Positions 23,490 through 32,089 of a stretch of 46,611 nt of DNA are shown here, piece after piece; the first letter of the stretch is position 1; every line of letters starts with the position of its first letter. This stretch comes from Paenibacillus elgii NBRC 100335. GTDB lineage: Bacteria > Bacillota > Bacilli > Paenibacillales > NBRC-103111. The notes beneath the pieces were generated by a model that searched no databases, was not told the origin of the DNA, and worked only from the letters and a program-made list of their open reading frames with translations. Position numbers and translations under genes: made by a program. The stretch lies in contig NZ_BIMB01000056.1 in NCBI RefSeq assembly GCF_004000865.1, positions 1 to 46,611 of the forward strand. Direction: 5' to 3'.

Positions 23490-25073
23490 ATGAGCACCGG
23501 ATTATCCGAGAAATTAAATGAAGAAGTACAGAAGCGGCGCACCTTCGCCATCATCTCCCACCCCGACGCGGGGAAAACGACCTTGACCGAGAAGCTGCTG
23601 CTGTTCGGGGGCGCGATCCGGCTGGCTGGTACGGTCAAAGGTCGCAAAGCGAACCGCCATGCGACGAGCGACTGGATGGAAATCGAGAAGCAAAGAGGGA
23701 TTTCGGTCACCTCCAGTGTAATGCAGTTCGATTATGAAGGACATCGGGTCAATATTCTCGACACCCCGGGCCACCAAGACTTCAGCGAAGACACGTATCG
23801 GACGTTAACGGCGGCGGACAGCGCCGTCATGCTGATCGACTCGGCCAAAGGGGTCGAGGCCCAGACGAAGAAGCTGTTCCAGGTATGCCGCAAGCGGGGC
23901 ATCCCGATCTTCACGTTCATCAACAAGCTGGACCGTGAGGGCCAAAATCCGTTCGATCTGCTCGAAGAGCTGGAGCAGGTGCTCGGTATCCGCTCGTATC
24001 CGATGAACTGGCCGATCGGGATGGGTAAACAGTTTCGCGGCGTGTACGACCGAAAGCTGACGCAGGTCGAATTGTTCCAAGGCGACGATCATAAAGAAAT
24101 TCAAGTGCGCAAAGTGAGCGGCTACGACGACCCGATTGTGAAGGAAATCGCAGGCGAATTTTTTTACGACCAATTGGTGCAGGACTTGGAGCTGCTTGAT
24201 GTGGCAGGCGACGAATTCGACTACGAGAAGGTACAGAAGGGCGAGCTGACGCCCGTGTTCTTCGGCAGCGCAATCAACAATTTCGGCGTGCAGACGTTCC
24301 TTGAAAATTTCCTGCAGCTCGCTCCGACACCGACGCCGCGCAAAAGCAACGAAGGCTTGGTCGATCCGCTGCACGAGAAGTTTTCCGGGTACATTTTCAA
24401 AATTCAAGCGAACATGAACCCGGCTCACCGCGACCGAATCGCTTTCCTGCGGATTTGTTCCGGCAAATTCGAACGAGGCATGTCGGTGAAGCACGTGCGG
24501 GTCGGCAAAGACATCAAGCTGGCGCAGCCGCAGCAATTTCTTGCGCAGGACCGCGATATCGTCGAGGACGCTTATCCCGGCGACATTATCGGACTGTTCG
24601 ACCCGGGTATTTTCCGCATCGGGGATTCGCTAAGCCAAGGCGGAAGCTTGGAATTCGACGAGCTGCCGACGTTCTCCCCGGAGCTGTTCTCCAAGGTGAC
24701 GGTCAAAAACGCGCTGAAGCACAAGCAGTTCCAGAAAGGCGTCGACCAGTTGACCGAGGAAGGCACCATTCAGGTGTTCAAAACGATCGGCTTCGAGGAT
24801 TTGATTCTCGGCGTCGTCGGACAGCTCCAATTCGAGGTGTTCGAATACCGGATGAAAGCGGAGTACAGCAGCGAAGTGCAGCTCTCCCGAATGACTTACC
24901 AGTTCGCGCGGTGGCTCGTCGGCGACGACATCGATCCGGCCAAGTTCCGGATCAACTCGCAGTTGGTGAAGGATAAGAAGGACAACTACGTCGCGCTGTT
25001 CGAGAACGAATACGCGCTGCGTACGGCGATGGAGAAAAATCCGAACCTGAAATTTTTGGAGACCGCACCTTAA
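23490..25073 (+). CDS. prfC: peptide chain release factor 3
   Basis: A 527-residue translational GTPase that releases RF1/RF2 from the ribosome after termination. G1 is SHPDAGKTTLTEKLL, G3 is DTPGHQDFS and G4 is NKLDR. RF3-specific segments include TSDWMEIEKQRGISVTSSVMQF and MNWPIGMGKQFRGVYDR. ATG 23490 is chosen because AGGAAGGA lies 9 bp upstream; a TTG at 23469 would add seven residues. A terminator follows. Confidence 0.97.
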   Translation: MSTGLSEKLNEEVQKRRTFAIISHPDAGKTTLTEKLLLFGGAIRLAGTVKGRKANRHATSDWMEIEKQRGISVTSSVMQFDYEGHRVNILDTPGHQDFSEDTYRTLTAADSAVMLIDSAKGVEAQTKKLFQVCRKRGIPIFTFINKLDREGQNPFDLLEELEQVLGIRSYPMNWPIGMGKQFRGVYDRKLTQVELFQGDDHKEIQVRKVSGYDDPIVKEIAGEFFYDQLVQDLELLDVAGDEFDYEKVQKGELTPVFFGSAINNFGVQTFLENFLQLAPTPTPRKSNEGLVDPLHEKFSGYIFKIQANMNPAHRDRIAFLRICSGKFERGMSVKHVRVGKDIKLAQPQQFLAQDRDIVEDAYPGDIIGLFDPGIFRIGDSLSQGGSLEFDELPTFSPELFSKVTVKNALKHKQFQKGVDQLTEEGTIQVFKTIGFEDLILGVVGQLQFEVFEYRMKAEYSSEVQLSRMTYQFARWLVGDDIDPAKFRINSQLVKDKKDNYVALFENEYALRTAMEKNPNLKFLETAP

Positions 25074-25090
25074 TGGCGCCGATCCGATAA

Positions 25091-25141
25091 ACAGCAGCCC
25101 TTCGCGGTCTTCGTGGCCGAGCGAAGGGCTGTTCTTGTTTT
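25091..25141 (+). terminator. prfC terminator
   Basis: AGCCCTTCGC pairs with GCGAAGGGCT, followed by GTTCTTGTTTT. Confidence 0.85.
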
Positions 25142-25187
25142 GCCGGGGTATGAAGATGCCGCCCTGCACGCTACGCAGCCGAACCGA

Positions 25188-25400
25188 ATGTTAATTCTGG
25201 AGGACCGGAAGCCTTTTAACGATGCGATTCATCATTTTGATGTCGTCCAAGGGGTATCTACGCCCAAGCGTCTGGACCATTACCCCGGACGTATTAAAAA
25301 CCCGTTTCGCTTATACGTCATCGTCTCGGTAGGATCGATGGCGGTCCTGCTTGCTTATTCCTTTATCCAAAACATATGGGCTGCCTTGAACGGAGGCTAG
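25188..25400 (+). CDS. small protein with one C-terminal membrane helix
   Basis: A 70-residue protein. A charged soluble part (about 1-40) is followed by LYVIVSVGSMAVLLAYSFIQNIW, one membrane helix. The open frame extends back to 25113, but that part overlaps the prfC terminator, so ATG 25188 is proposed; its ribosome binding site is weak. A terminator follows at once, supporting a real gene. No family recognised. Confidence 0.6.
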   Translation: MLILEDRKPFNDAIHHFDVVQGVSTPKRLDHYPGRIKNPFRLYVIVSVGSMAVLLAYSFIQNIWAALNGG

Positions 25401-25415
25401 ACACGCCTTGAATAC

Positions 25416-25453
25416 CCGGTCGGTTGGGACGCGGAGTCCGGCCGGCCTTTTTC
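25416..25453 (+). terminator. terminator after the small membrane gene
   Basis: CCGGTCGG (25416-25423) pairs with CCGGCCGG (25438-25445) with one G-T pair; CCTTTTTCT follows. Confidence 0.75.
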
Positions 25454-25608
25454 TATTTTTTGGGGCTTTAGCGGAAGCGAAATTTTTCTCTTTTCTCATC
25501 GAATTTTCATCTTCGTTGTGTATAGTTAAAGAAGCGGCGGAGGGGCAATAATAGAACCGGGACGATTGCCGCTTTTTTACTATTTCAAGGGCAGCCAGAG
25601 GGAACAGG

Positions 25609-26289
25609 ATGAAAAGGATTCTTATCGTGGAAGACGAGCGAAATTTCGCCCGTTTTATGGAATTAGAATTGATGCACCAGGGCTATGCCGTTACCGTCGT
25701 CGGGAGCGGTCAGGAAGGTCTGGAAACCGCTACTCGTGACGCATGGGATGCCATTCTGCTGGATGCCATGCTGCCGGGAATGCACGGCTTCGAGGTATGC
25801 CGCCGCATTCGCGAGGCGGGTTTGGCGACGCCCGTCATTATACTGACGGCCCGCTACAGCGTCACGGATCGCGTGTCGGGGCTGGACAGCGGAGCTGACG
25901 ATTATTTGTCGAAGCCGTTCGCGATTGAGGAGCTGCTGGCACGGATTCGGGCGGTGATGCGGCGGAGCAAGCGGGGGACGGCCGAGCCGCAAGAAGCGGT
26001 GACGTACCGCGATCTTCGGCTCGATCCGGTGACCAGAACCGTAAGCAAAGCTGGAGTTCCCCTGGACTTGACCAAGCGCGAATACGAGCTGCTGCTGGTA
26101 CTCATGAATCATAGAGACCGGGTATTGAGCCGGGATATGCTGCTTGATCTGGTCTGGGGATACGATTGCGAGGTCGAGACGAACGTGGTCGATGTGTACG
26201 TCCGTTATTTGCGCAACAAAATCGACGATCCGGCGCAGCGGAGTTATATTCAAACCGTCCGCGGCATCGGCTACGTCATCCGGTCATGA
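25609..26289 (+). CDS. OmpR/PhoB-class response regulator (ArlR-like)
   Basis: A 226-residue regulator. The receiver domain (about 1-115) has LIVEDE, phosphorylation site Asp52 in ILLDAMLPG, and Lys in DYLSKPF. A winged-helix DNA-binding domain (about 130-226) has LTKREYELLLVLMNH and the C-terminal RGIGYVIR. The order and sequence resemble ArlR/YkoG regulators. It overlaps the kinase gene by 4 bp. The PAP2 phosphatase downstream suggests an envelope-related regulon. Confidence 0.93.
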   Translation: MKRILIVEDERNFARFMELELMHQGYAVTVVGSGQEGLETATRDAWDAILLDAMLPGMHGFEVCRRIREAGLATPVIILTARYSVTDRVSGLDSGADDYLSKPFAIEELLARIRAVMRRSKRGTAEPQEAVTYRDLRLDPVTRTVSKAGVPLDLTKREYELLLVLMNHRDRVLSRDMLLDLVWGYDCEVETNVVDVYVRYLRNKIDDPAQRSYIQTVRGIGYVIRS

Positions 26290-27695
26290 ACAAGCTGCGG
26301 AGGTGCTTCACCCGGCTGCCGATCAAATGGCAGATGACCTTATGGTCGGCTTTCATGCTGTTCGTCTTGTTCACGGTCTATAACGCCGTTCAATATATAG
26401 GCATCAACCAATGGATGAGCAGCCGCGAAGTGGAATCGGTGCGCAAGACGATGGGGGAGCTGCAAAGTTATTTCACGGAAAAAAGCGATATATTGGATGC
26501 CGGCCAAATCGTCAGGAGCAAGCATTTTATTCAGAGCATCAATCAAAAAAATCAATTGATCCGAATTTTGGACAACGAGGGAAAGCCGGTGCTGACGGTA
26601 CTTACGGACCTGCCGGAGGACTGGGTGGCGCCGCGTCCGGTCACAAAGACCGAGCTTGAAAGCGTGTGGCATCAAGAGGAGCATCTGCTCGTTCTGCGCG
26701 CCCCCGTCGTATCGGAGAAATTCCGCGGCACGATTGAAATCGTCAGCAATCTGGAGACGTTCGACGAGCTGAAAGGGGTCATCACGCTGGTCATGATTCT
26801 GGGCGGGATCGGCGGAATACTGTTGAGCGGCCTGGGCGGCTTGCTTTTGGCCGGCCGACTGCTAAGACCGGTGCAAAGCATAACCGAAACGATGAGAAGA
26901 ATCCAGCGGAACGGACTGCAGGAGCGGGTGCCTTTTTACGATAATAAGGATGAGATTTCGGCGCTGGCCCATGTGTTCAACGAGATGATGGATCAATTGG
27001 AAACGTCGTTCCGCAAGCAAAAGCAATTCGTAGAAGACGCTTCGCACGAGCTGCGGACCCCGATTGCGATCATTTCCGGACATTTGTCAATGCTGAACCG
27101 TTGGGGCAAGCACGACCCGGTTCTCATGGACGAATCGCTTCTCGCTTCGCTAGAGGAGCTTGAACGTCTGAAGGGACTCGTGCAGGAGCTGCTGGAGCTT
27201 ACCCGTGCGGAAAATGCGAGTCCGGACGGTGCCATCGAGCTGTTCGATCTGGGGGACACTATCGCCCAAATCGTGAAGAACGTCTCCGTGGTTCATCCCG
27301 AGTTCGAGATTACGACGGAGGTGGATGCGCTGAAAGGTGTCCAAATCCGGCTGGTTCCCAATCATATCAAACAAATTTTGTTGATTTTGTTGGATAATGC
27401 AGTGAAATATTCGACCAAACGAAACAAAATCCACGTTTCAGCCGTCTTGGTAGAAGATAGGATACTGCGCATCGCCATCCGCGATTACGGTATGGGTATC
27501 CCGAAAGAGGAAGTGGAGCACGTGTTCGACCGGTTTTACCGGGTGGACAAAGCCCGCAGCCGCAAACGCGGCGGCAGCGGCCTGGGGCTTTCGATCGCCA
27601 AGCGGCTCGTCGAGAAGTATCATGGGGACATACGCTTGGAAAGCGAAGAGAACCAGGGGACAACGGTGACGGTACAATTGCCGTTCAGCCGGTAA
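26286..27695 (+). CDS. sensor histidine kinase (ArlS-like), partner of the preceding regulator
   Basis: A 469-residue kinase. Two membrane helices (about 18-40 and 163-190) enclose an extracellular sensor of about 120 residues. HAMP (about 190-243), HisKA with His254 in DASHELRTPIAII, and HATPase with N-box LILLDNAVKYS, DYGMGIPKEE, FDRFYRVD and GGSGLGLSIAKRL follow. The start is ATG 26286 in the ATGA overlap with the regulator; upstream in-frame sequence lies in the regulator gene. The signal sensed is unknown. Confidence 0.94.
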   Translation: MNKLRRCFTRLPIKWQMTLWSAFMLFVLFTVYNAVQYIGINQWMSSREVESVRKTMGELQSYFTEKSDILDAGQIVRSKHFIQSINQKNQLIRILDNEGKPVLTVLTDLPEDWVAPRPVTKTELESVWHQEEHLLVLRAPVVSEKFRGTIEIVSNLETFDELKGVITLVMILGGIGGILLSGLGGLLLAGRLLRPVQSITETMRRIQRNGLQERVPFYDNKDEISALAHVFNEMMDQLETSFRKQKQFVEDASHELRTPIAIISGHLSMLNRWGKHDPVLMDESLLASLEELERLKGLVQELLELTRAENASPDGAIELFDLGDTIAQIVKNVSVVHPEFEITTEVDALKGVQIRLVPNHIKQILLILLDNAVKYSTKRNKIHVSAVLVEDRILRIAIRDYGMGIPKEEVEHVFDRFYRVDKARSRKRGGSGLGLSIAKRLVEKYHGDIRLESEENQGTTVTVQLPFSR

Positions 27696-27728
27696 CGAAA
27701 CGGATTACGGGAAGAGGAGAGATTGCGA

Positions 27729-28316
27729 ATGTTGTTGAAATGGGATTATGATTTATTCGAAATGATCAACGGCTTGGCTGTCGATCATACGACGCTTAAC
27801 GTGTGGATGCGCTTTTTTGCGGAATATGCGGAATATTTCTTTTATTTGGGCATCCTCGTGTATTGGTTCACTCGAAAACAAGAGAACCGCCGGATGGTGG
27901 CTAACGCGCTCTGTTCCGCTGTTCTGGCGATGGGAATCGGCTCGCTGATCGGTATGTTGTTTTACCGGAACCGGCCGTTCGTCAGCCACGAGGTTCATCA
28001 GTTGATCCAGCATGCGGCCAATGCGTCGTTTCCGAGCAGCCATGCCATCGGCGCTTTTGTCATCGCCACCTCGATCTGGCTGTACCGTCGTAAGGACGGA
28101 TACGTCTGGCTTGTGCTGGCTGCATTGATCGCTTTGTCCCGGATCTGGACCGGCGTCCATTATCCGATCGATGTGACCGTCGGTGCGCTGCTTGGCATCG
28201 GCTCCGCCATAGCCGTAAACAAGCTGTTCACCCAATGGACGCTCGCCCGGCGCTTGTTGGCCGCGGGCTTGTCGTTTTTTGAAAAAATCGAGCGCAAGCT
28301 TGGCTATAAATCGTAG
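27729..28316 (+). CDS. PAP2-family phosphatase, probable undecaprenyl-diphosphatase (BcrC-like)
   Basis: A 195-residue membrane protein with about five or six helices. The three PAP2 phosphatase motifs are present: the first is represented by YRNRPF, the second is FPSSHAIG, the third is SRIWTGVHYPIDV. BcrC-type members dephosphorylate undecaprenyl diphosphate at the outer membrane face, recycling the lipid carrier and giving bacitracin resistance. It lies 33 bp after the kinase gene, so it is probably in the same operon. ATG 27729 follows AAGAGGAGAG. Confidence 0.87.
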   Translation: MLLKWDYDLFEMINGLAVDHTTLNVWMRFFAEYAEYFFYLGILVYWFTRKQENRRMVANALCSAVLAMGIGSLIGMLFYRNRPFVSHEVHQLIQHAANASFPSSHAIGAFVIATSIWLYRRKDGYVWLVLAALIALSRIWTGVHYPIDVTVGALLGIGSAIAVNKLFTQWTLARRLLAAGLSFFEKIERKLGYKS

Positions 28317-28328
28317 AAAGACTGTTGG

Positions 28329-28361
28329 AGCAGTTGCCGGATCGCGGTAGCTGCTTTTTTT
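28329..28361 (+). terminator. terminator after the PAP2 gene
   Basis: AGCAGTTGCC pairs with GGTAGCTGCT and runs into seven T. Confidence 0.88.
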
Positions 28362-28418
28362 GCGGTAAATCGGGGGTCTCCGCGTGTCCCGGCCGCCTGT
28401 CGTAGGCCTCTATACCTG

Positions 28419-28446
28419 ACCGTGCTGCGGCGGAAGGCATACAATA
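28419..28446 (+). promoter_or_regulatory. candidate mother-cell promoter of the YheC/YheD-like gene
   Basis: ACC (28419-28421) is followed after 16 bp by CATACAATA (28438-28446), fitting sigma-K (ACm-N16-CATAnnnTA). CATACAAT also matches a sigma-E -10, but no sigma-E -35 is visible at the right distance. Confidence 0.5.
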
Positions 28447-28569
28447 TGATGGATGAACGAGACTAGGGCTCAGAGTGAGCGGAGCGCGGGAGCAGAAGGT
28501 TCGTCAAAGGCGCTGCAGAGGGATCTTGGTGTCAGCCGTTCTCCGGCCAAAGGAAGAAAGGTGGATGAA

Positions 28570-29343
28570 ATGAGGAAGATCAAACCGAATTACAGCAGCT
28601 ACATCGTGAGTAAATGGGCCAAAACCCAGGCGGTGATTCCGAACCGGAAGCTGGCCCAATACATTCCCGAGACGCGCAAGCTGAACCGCGATAGCTTGAG
28701 GGGGATGCTGGACCGGCACGGCATGGTCTATGTCAAGCCGAACAGCGGCACTTACGGCATCGGCGTGATGCGGGTGGAGCGGCTGGCCGGCGAAGGGAGC
28801 GGGTCTTACCGCTGTCATTTTGGAACGAAAATTCATACCTTTACCCAATATGATGACTTATACAGGCATATCGCGGGATTGACCCGAAAACGGATGTATT
28901 TGGTGCAAAAAGGCATCCATCTGCTCAAATATAAGAAGCGGCGCTTCGATCTTCGCGTCATGGTGCAGAAGACGCCGACCGGGAACTGGCAGACGACAGG
29001 ACTGATCGGGCGCGTCGCTGCGCCGGGCAAGATCGTGACCAACGTGCATAACGGAGGAAAGCTCAAGCCTGTGGAGGTTTTGCTAGGGGGGCATGCCGGG
29101 AGCGCGGAAAGGTTGAGATTAACCTCAGGGCTGCGCAGGCTCGGCACTTCGGTTGCGAGGCAGCTTCGCTTGAAGTATAGAAGGCTCAAGGAAATCGGGC
29201 TGGACGTCGCGCTGGACGAGAAGCTGCATCCGTGGATTTTGGAGATTAACACAGCACCCGACCCTTATATATTCCGAAAGCTGAAGGATAAGCGTATCTT
29301 CGCGAGAATTTACCGATACGCAAAAGCATACGGACGGCTCTAA
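28570..29343 (+). CDS. YheC/YheD family endospore coat-associated protein (ATP-grasp-like)
   Basis: A 257-residue protein of the YheC/YheD family. Sequence such as MVYVKPNSGTYGIGVMRVER, RMYLVQKGI, FDLRVMVQK and PWILEINTAPDPYIFRKL follows the ATP-grasp fold, with the terminal Glu-Ile-Asn metal site. Family members are spore-coat associated in Bacillus; their reaction is not known. ATG 28570 is behind AAAGGTGG. The open frame reaches back to an ATG at 28453, but that lies at the predicted transcript start. Confidence 0.86.
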   Translation: MRKIKPNYSSYIVSKWAKTQAVIPNRKLAQYIPETRKLNRDSLRGMLDRHGMVYVKPNSGTYGIGVMRVERLAGEGSGSYRCHFGTKIHTFTQYDDLYRHIAGLTRKRMYLVQKGIHLLKYKKRRFDLRVMVQKTPTGNWQTTGLIGRVAAPGKIVTNVHNGGKLKPVEVLLGGHAGSAERLRLTSGLRRLGTSVARQLRLKYRRLKEIGLDVALDEKLHPWILEINTAPDPYIFRKLKDKRIFARIYRYAKAYGRL

Positions 29344-29360
29344 GCAGCCGTCCGTTTTTT
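29331..29360 (+). terminator. terminator overlapping the end of the YheC/YheD-like gene
   Basis: CGGACGGCT (29331-29339) pairs with AGCCGTCCG (29346-29354), followed by TTTTTT. The stop codon is in the loop. Confidence 0.92.
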
Positions 29361-29396
29361 AGGAAGAAGGGGCCTTGCGCAGCTCCCGTATCGGCG

Positions 29397-30875
29397 TTAT
29401 CCCGCTTCGTCGTCCTTGGATGCGGCTTGATCGGTTTTGGGCAGGGCGATCGTGAACGAGGTGCCGATGCCGGGCGTGCTGTCCGCTTCGATCGTGCCTG
29501 CGTGGGCTTCGACGAGCTGCTTGACGATGGATAGACCGAGTCCGGTCTCGCTGTTGCTCTTGGACCGGGACGGATCGGCCTTGTAGAACCGCTCCCAGAT
29601 GAGCGCCAGCTCTTCCTGGGACATGCCGCGACCGGTATCCGCGATCACGATCACGGTATGCGTTTCCGTTTCCGAGCCGGTCAGGCGGATCGTGCCGTAT
29701 GCTGTAAATTGGATGCTGTTTTTGACCAGATTGATGAGAATTTGCATCAGCCGGTCGTAGTCGGCATAGACCTGCAGGTCCGGCTCGCATTCGATAAGAA
29801 TGTGCAGGCGCTTCTCTTCAATCAACACTTCGAGCGACTCGTGAACGATTTCGAACAGCTCTTTGAGCGGCGTCCGTTTTTTGTTCAGCGTGATGAGGCC
29901 GCTTTCGATTTTTTCCATGTCGAGCAGCCCGTTGATGAGCCGGATCAGGCGGAACGTTTCCTTCTCGATGATGCCGTAATAATTGGCCCGTTCCTCCGGC
30001 GAGTGGACGAGATCGTTCTTCAGCCCTTCGATGATGCCGCGGATCGAGGTGAGCGGCGTACGCAGCTCGTGCGTCACATCCATAATAAAATGGCGGCGCC
30101 GCGTTTCAAACTGCTGCAGCTTGTGCAGGGCGAGCTCGAGTTGCTGGGCCATGGAGTTGAAGTCGCCCGCGAGCTCGCCCAGCTCGTCCGACCGGTGGAC
30201 TGTGGATCGGGCGGCATAATCTCCCGCGGCAATTTGGCGGGTCGTCCGGCGCAGCGACAGGATGCTGGCGCTCATGCTGCGGGAGAATAGCCAGCTGACG
30301 GCGACGGCCAGTACGAAAATAACGACGATCATGTAGATCAGCGCTTGATTAAGCGTGTCCATCGTCTCTTGAATGCCGTGGAGCGGGGAGAAGATGAAGA
30401 GATGCAGCTCGTTCTTTTGCGGCTTCAGCTTGGTCTGTCTGTAAACGACGACCCACGGCTCCTCGGCGCCGCGTTCGACGATGAAGCTTTCGTTTTCCTT
30501 GGTGTTGGACATGTGCGACCGCAGCTCGTCCAAGAACGCTTTGGTGCGCAGCGCACCGGGCATCTTCGGATCGCGGTAGGCGATTTCGCCGGCTTGGTCC
30601 AGCAGGATGAACGACGTCCGGCGCTCGGCCAGCAGGTTGCGATACGCTTGCAAGGCGCTGGTCGGATCTTCCCCTTCTTTTGCGAACAGGCGGACGATTC
30701 CCTTGGATACGCTGGTGAGCTCTTCCGTCTCGTTGTTAAACGTTTGCTGCTTCATGTAGTAGGTAAACCCGGCGGCCAGCAGGACGAGAATGAGCATGGA
30801 CAGAAGAAGATGGGACAGGAACTGCCGCTGGAAAAACGTAAACCGGAAGCGCGGCCGCAGGTCGCTCAGCTTCAT
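29397..30875 (-). CDS. sensor histidine kinase (OmpR-class system)
   Basis: A 492-residue kinase. Two membrane helices (about 21-40 and 178-200) flank a sensor of about 135 residues. HAMP (about 200-252), HisKA with His269 in DVTHELRTPLTSI, and HATPase with ILINLVKNSIQF, DTGRGMSQEE, WERFYKAD and ETGLGLSIVKQL follow. ATG 30875 is preceded by GGAGG 7 bp upstream, within the end of the regulator gene, so translation is coupled. An in-frame TTG at 30881 is too close to that site. Confidence 0.94.
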   Translation of the reverse strand: MKLSDLRPRFRFTFFQRQFLSHLLLSMLILVLLAAGFTYYMKQQTFNNETEELTSVSKGIVRLFAKEGEDPTSALQAYRNLLAERRTSFILLDQAGEIAYRDPKMPGALRTKAFLDELRSHMSNTKENESFIVERGAEEPWVVVYRQTKLKPQKNELHLFIFSPLHGIQETMDTLNQALIYMIVVIFVLAVAVSWLFSRSMSASILSLRRTTRQIAAGDYAARSTVHRSDELGELAGDFNSMAQQLELALHKLQQFETRRRHFIMDVTHELRTPLTSIRGIIEGLKNDLVHSPEERANYYGIIEKETFRLIRLINGLLDMEKIESGLITLNKKRTPLKELFEIVHESLEVLIEEKRLHILIECEPDLQVYADYDRLMQILINLVKNSIQFTAYGTIRLTGSETETHTVIVIADTGRGMSQEELALIWERFYKADPSRSKSNSETGLGLSIVKQLVEAHAGTIEADSTPGIGTSFTIALPKTDQAASKDDEAG

Positions 30876-30877
30876 CG

Positions 30878-31573
30878 TCAATCCTCCAGCCTGTAGCCTA
30901 CGCCCCAGACGGTCACGATCAGCGGATGCTCCGGCGAGGACACCTTATTGCGGAGACGCTTGATATGGACATCGACCGTGCGCTCTTCGCCCAAATAATC
31001 GTAGCCCCATATGCTTTCCAGCAGCTGTTCGCGGGTAAAGACGCGTCTGGGATGCCGGACGAACAGCGAGAGCAGATCGAATTCCTTCGGCGTTAAGTTG
31101 CTGATTGTATTCCCGCCGACGGTGGCGGTCCGGGAGGACAGATTGACGACGATCGTCTTGTGCTTGAGCAGCTCATGCGGTTCGGCCGCTCCTTCTGTCT
31201 CAGCTCCACCGCCACGATGATATCGGCGAAGCACGGCTTTCATGCGGGCGATCAGCTCCATCGGGCTGAACGGCTTGCTTACGTAATCGTCGGCTCCGAG
31301 CTCAAGTCCCATGATCCGGTCCTGCTCCTGATCTCGTGCCGTAAGCAGGATGACCGGCGTCTCTCCTTTACGGCGTATATCTCTGCACAGGGCCAGCCCG
31401 TCCTTGCCGGGAAGCATCCAATCCAGGATGACGAAATCCCACGTATATCGGTCAAGCTGTTCTTGAGCGCTAAGCCCGTCATGAACGAAGGTCGTATCAT
31501 ACTGTTCTTTTTGAAAAAACAAGTGCAGCATTTCGCAAACGGACGTGTCGTCCTCCGCGATCAGCAGTTTCAT
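30878..31573 (-). CDS. OmpR/PhoB-class response regulator
   Basis: A 231-residue regulator. The receiver has IAEDD, Asp51 in VILDWMLPGKDG, and Lys in DYVSKPFSPMEL. A winged-helix domain has LTPKEFDLLSLFVRHPRRVFTREQLLESIWGYDY split across its recognition helix, ending in WGVGYRLED. GGAGGTG precedes the ATG by 7 bp. It pairs with the kinase gene immediately downstream. A remnant of an unrelated gene lies upstream. Target genes unknown. Confidence 0.94.
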   Translation of the reverse strand: MKLLIAEDDTSVCEMLHLFFQKEQYDTTFVHDGLSAQEQLDRYTWDFVILDWMLPGKDGLALCRDIRRKGETPVILLTARDQEQDRIMGLELGADDYVSKPFSPMELIARMKAVLRRYHRGGGAETEGAAEPHELLKHKTIVVNLSSRTATVGGNTISNLTPKEFDLLSLFVRHPRRVFTREQLLESIWGYDYLGEERTVDVHIKRLRNKVSSPEHPLIVTVWGVGYRLED

Positions 31574-31623
31574 GGCGGCACCTCCATCGAAATCGGAATG
31601 GTTCGGTTAAGTCTGTTATCTCC

Positions 31624-31652
31624 AGCATAGTGGGTTCCAAGCGGGATAGCAA
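31624..31652 (-). promoter_or_regulatory. candidate promoter of the response regulator/kinase operon
   Basis: On the minus strand TTGCTA (31652-31647) and TATGCT (31629-31624) are 17 bp apart, about 50 bp before the regulator start. Confidence 0.55.
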
Positions 31653-31750
31653 GTCAAGCGAGAGGCATATAATCCAGACTGTCCACCGCGATTGATGAAG
31701 TATACCCTACCGTAATGTATTTTAACGGGGCATGCGGCATATATGCACAA

Positions 31751-31780
31751 AGACAAGCCCTTTGCTTGCCGGGCTTGTCT
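31751..31780. repeat. perfect 10-bp hairpin
   Basis: AGACAAGCCC (31751-31760) and GGGCTTGTCT (31771-31780) are exact complements with a 10-base loop. It lies downstream of the pseudogene on the minus strand; T runs are weak, so it may be an old terminator. Confidence 0.6.
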
Positions 31781-31813
31781 TGGATTGACTATCATATAGG
31801 CGCTTGATTGCTG

Positions 31814-32026
31814 CTAACCGCCCACGTCCACCGGATCGAGGTCGATGTCGCGGGACAATCGAACAACGATTTCTTTGGCCTCGGCATCATCCCCGCTCAG
31901 AAACGCAGTTGCGTTGCCCGGTTCATATTGAGGAGTCGCCAATACTTCCCAGGGAAGGGTGTGATAAGTCCGAACGATACGGGTGTTTTGCGCCAGTCGT
32001 CCGAGCGGAATTCGACCGAACCGTTT
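31814..32026 (-). pseudogene. C-terminal remnant of an NADPH-dependent F420-reductase-like oxidoreductase
   Basis: About 70 codons open on the minus strand without a start codon; a stop precedes them at 32029-32027. The reading contains RIVRTYHTLPWEVLATP followed by FLSGDDAEAKEIV and DLDPVDVGG, then a stop at 31814. This matches the end of Rossmann-fold proteins of the F420-dependent NADP reductase family, where the usual text is a GDD-AK segment followed by DPVDAGGL. The whole nucleotide-binding domain and the final residues are missing, so this is a dead fragment. The remaining 500-bp gap holds the hairpin and promoter listed separately. Confidence 0.65.
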
Positions 32027-32089
32027 TCAAAAAAAGAAGGGATCGGCTGAACGTACTATAGTTCGCGCTCCCTTTCTTGTAGCTCTCAG

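Noticed and set aside
31804..32061. Plus-strand open frames of 80-85 codons
   Set aside because: No ribosome binding site and no protein-like pattern; the minus-strand remnant of a known family explains the stretch better.
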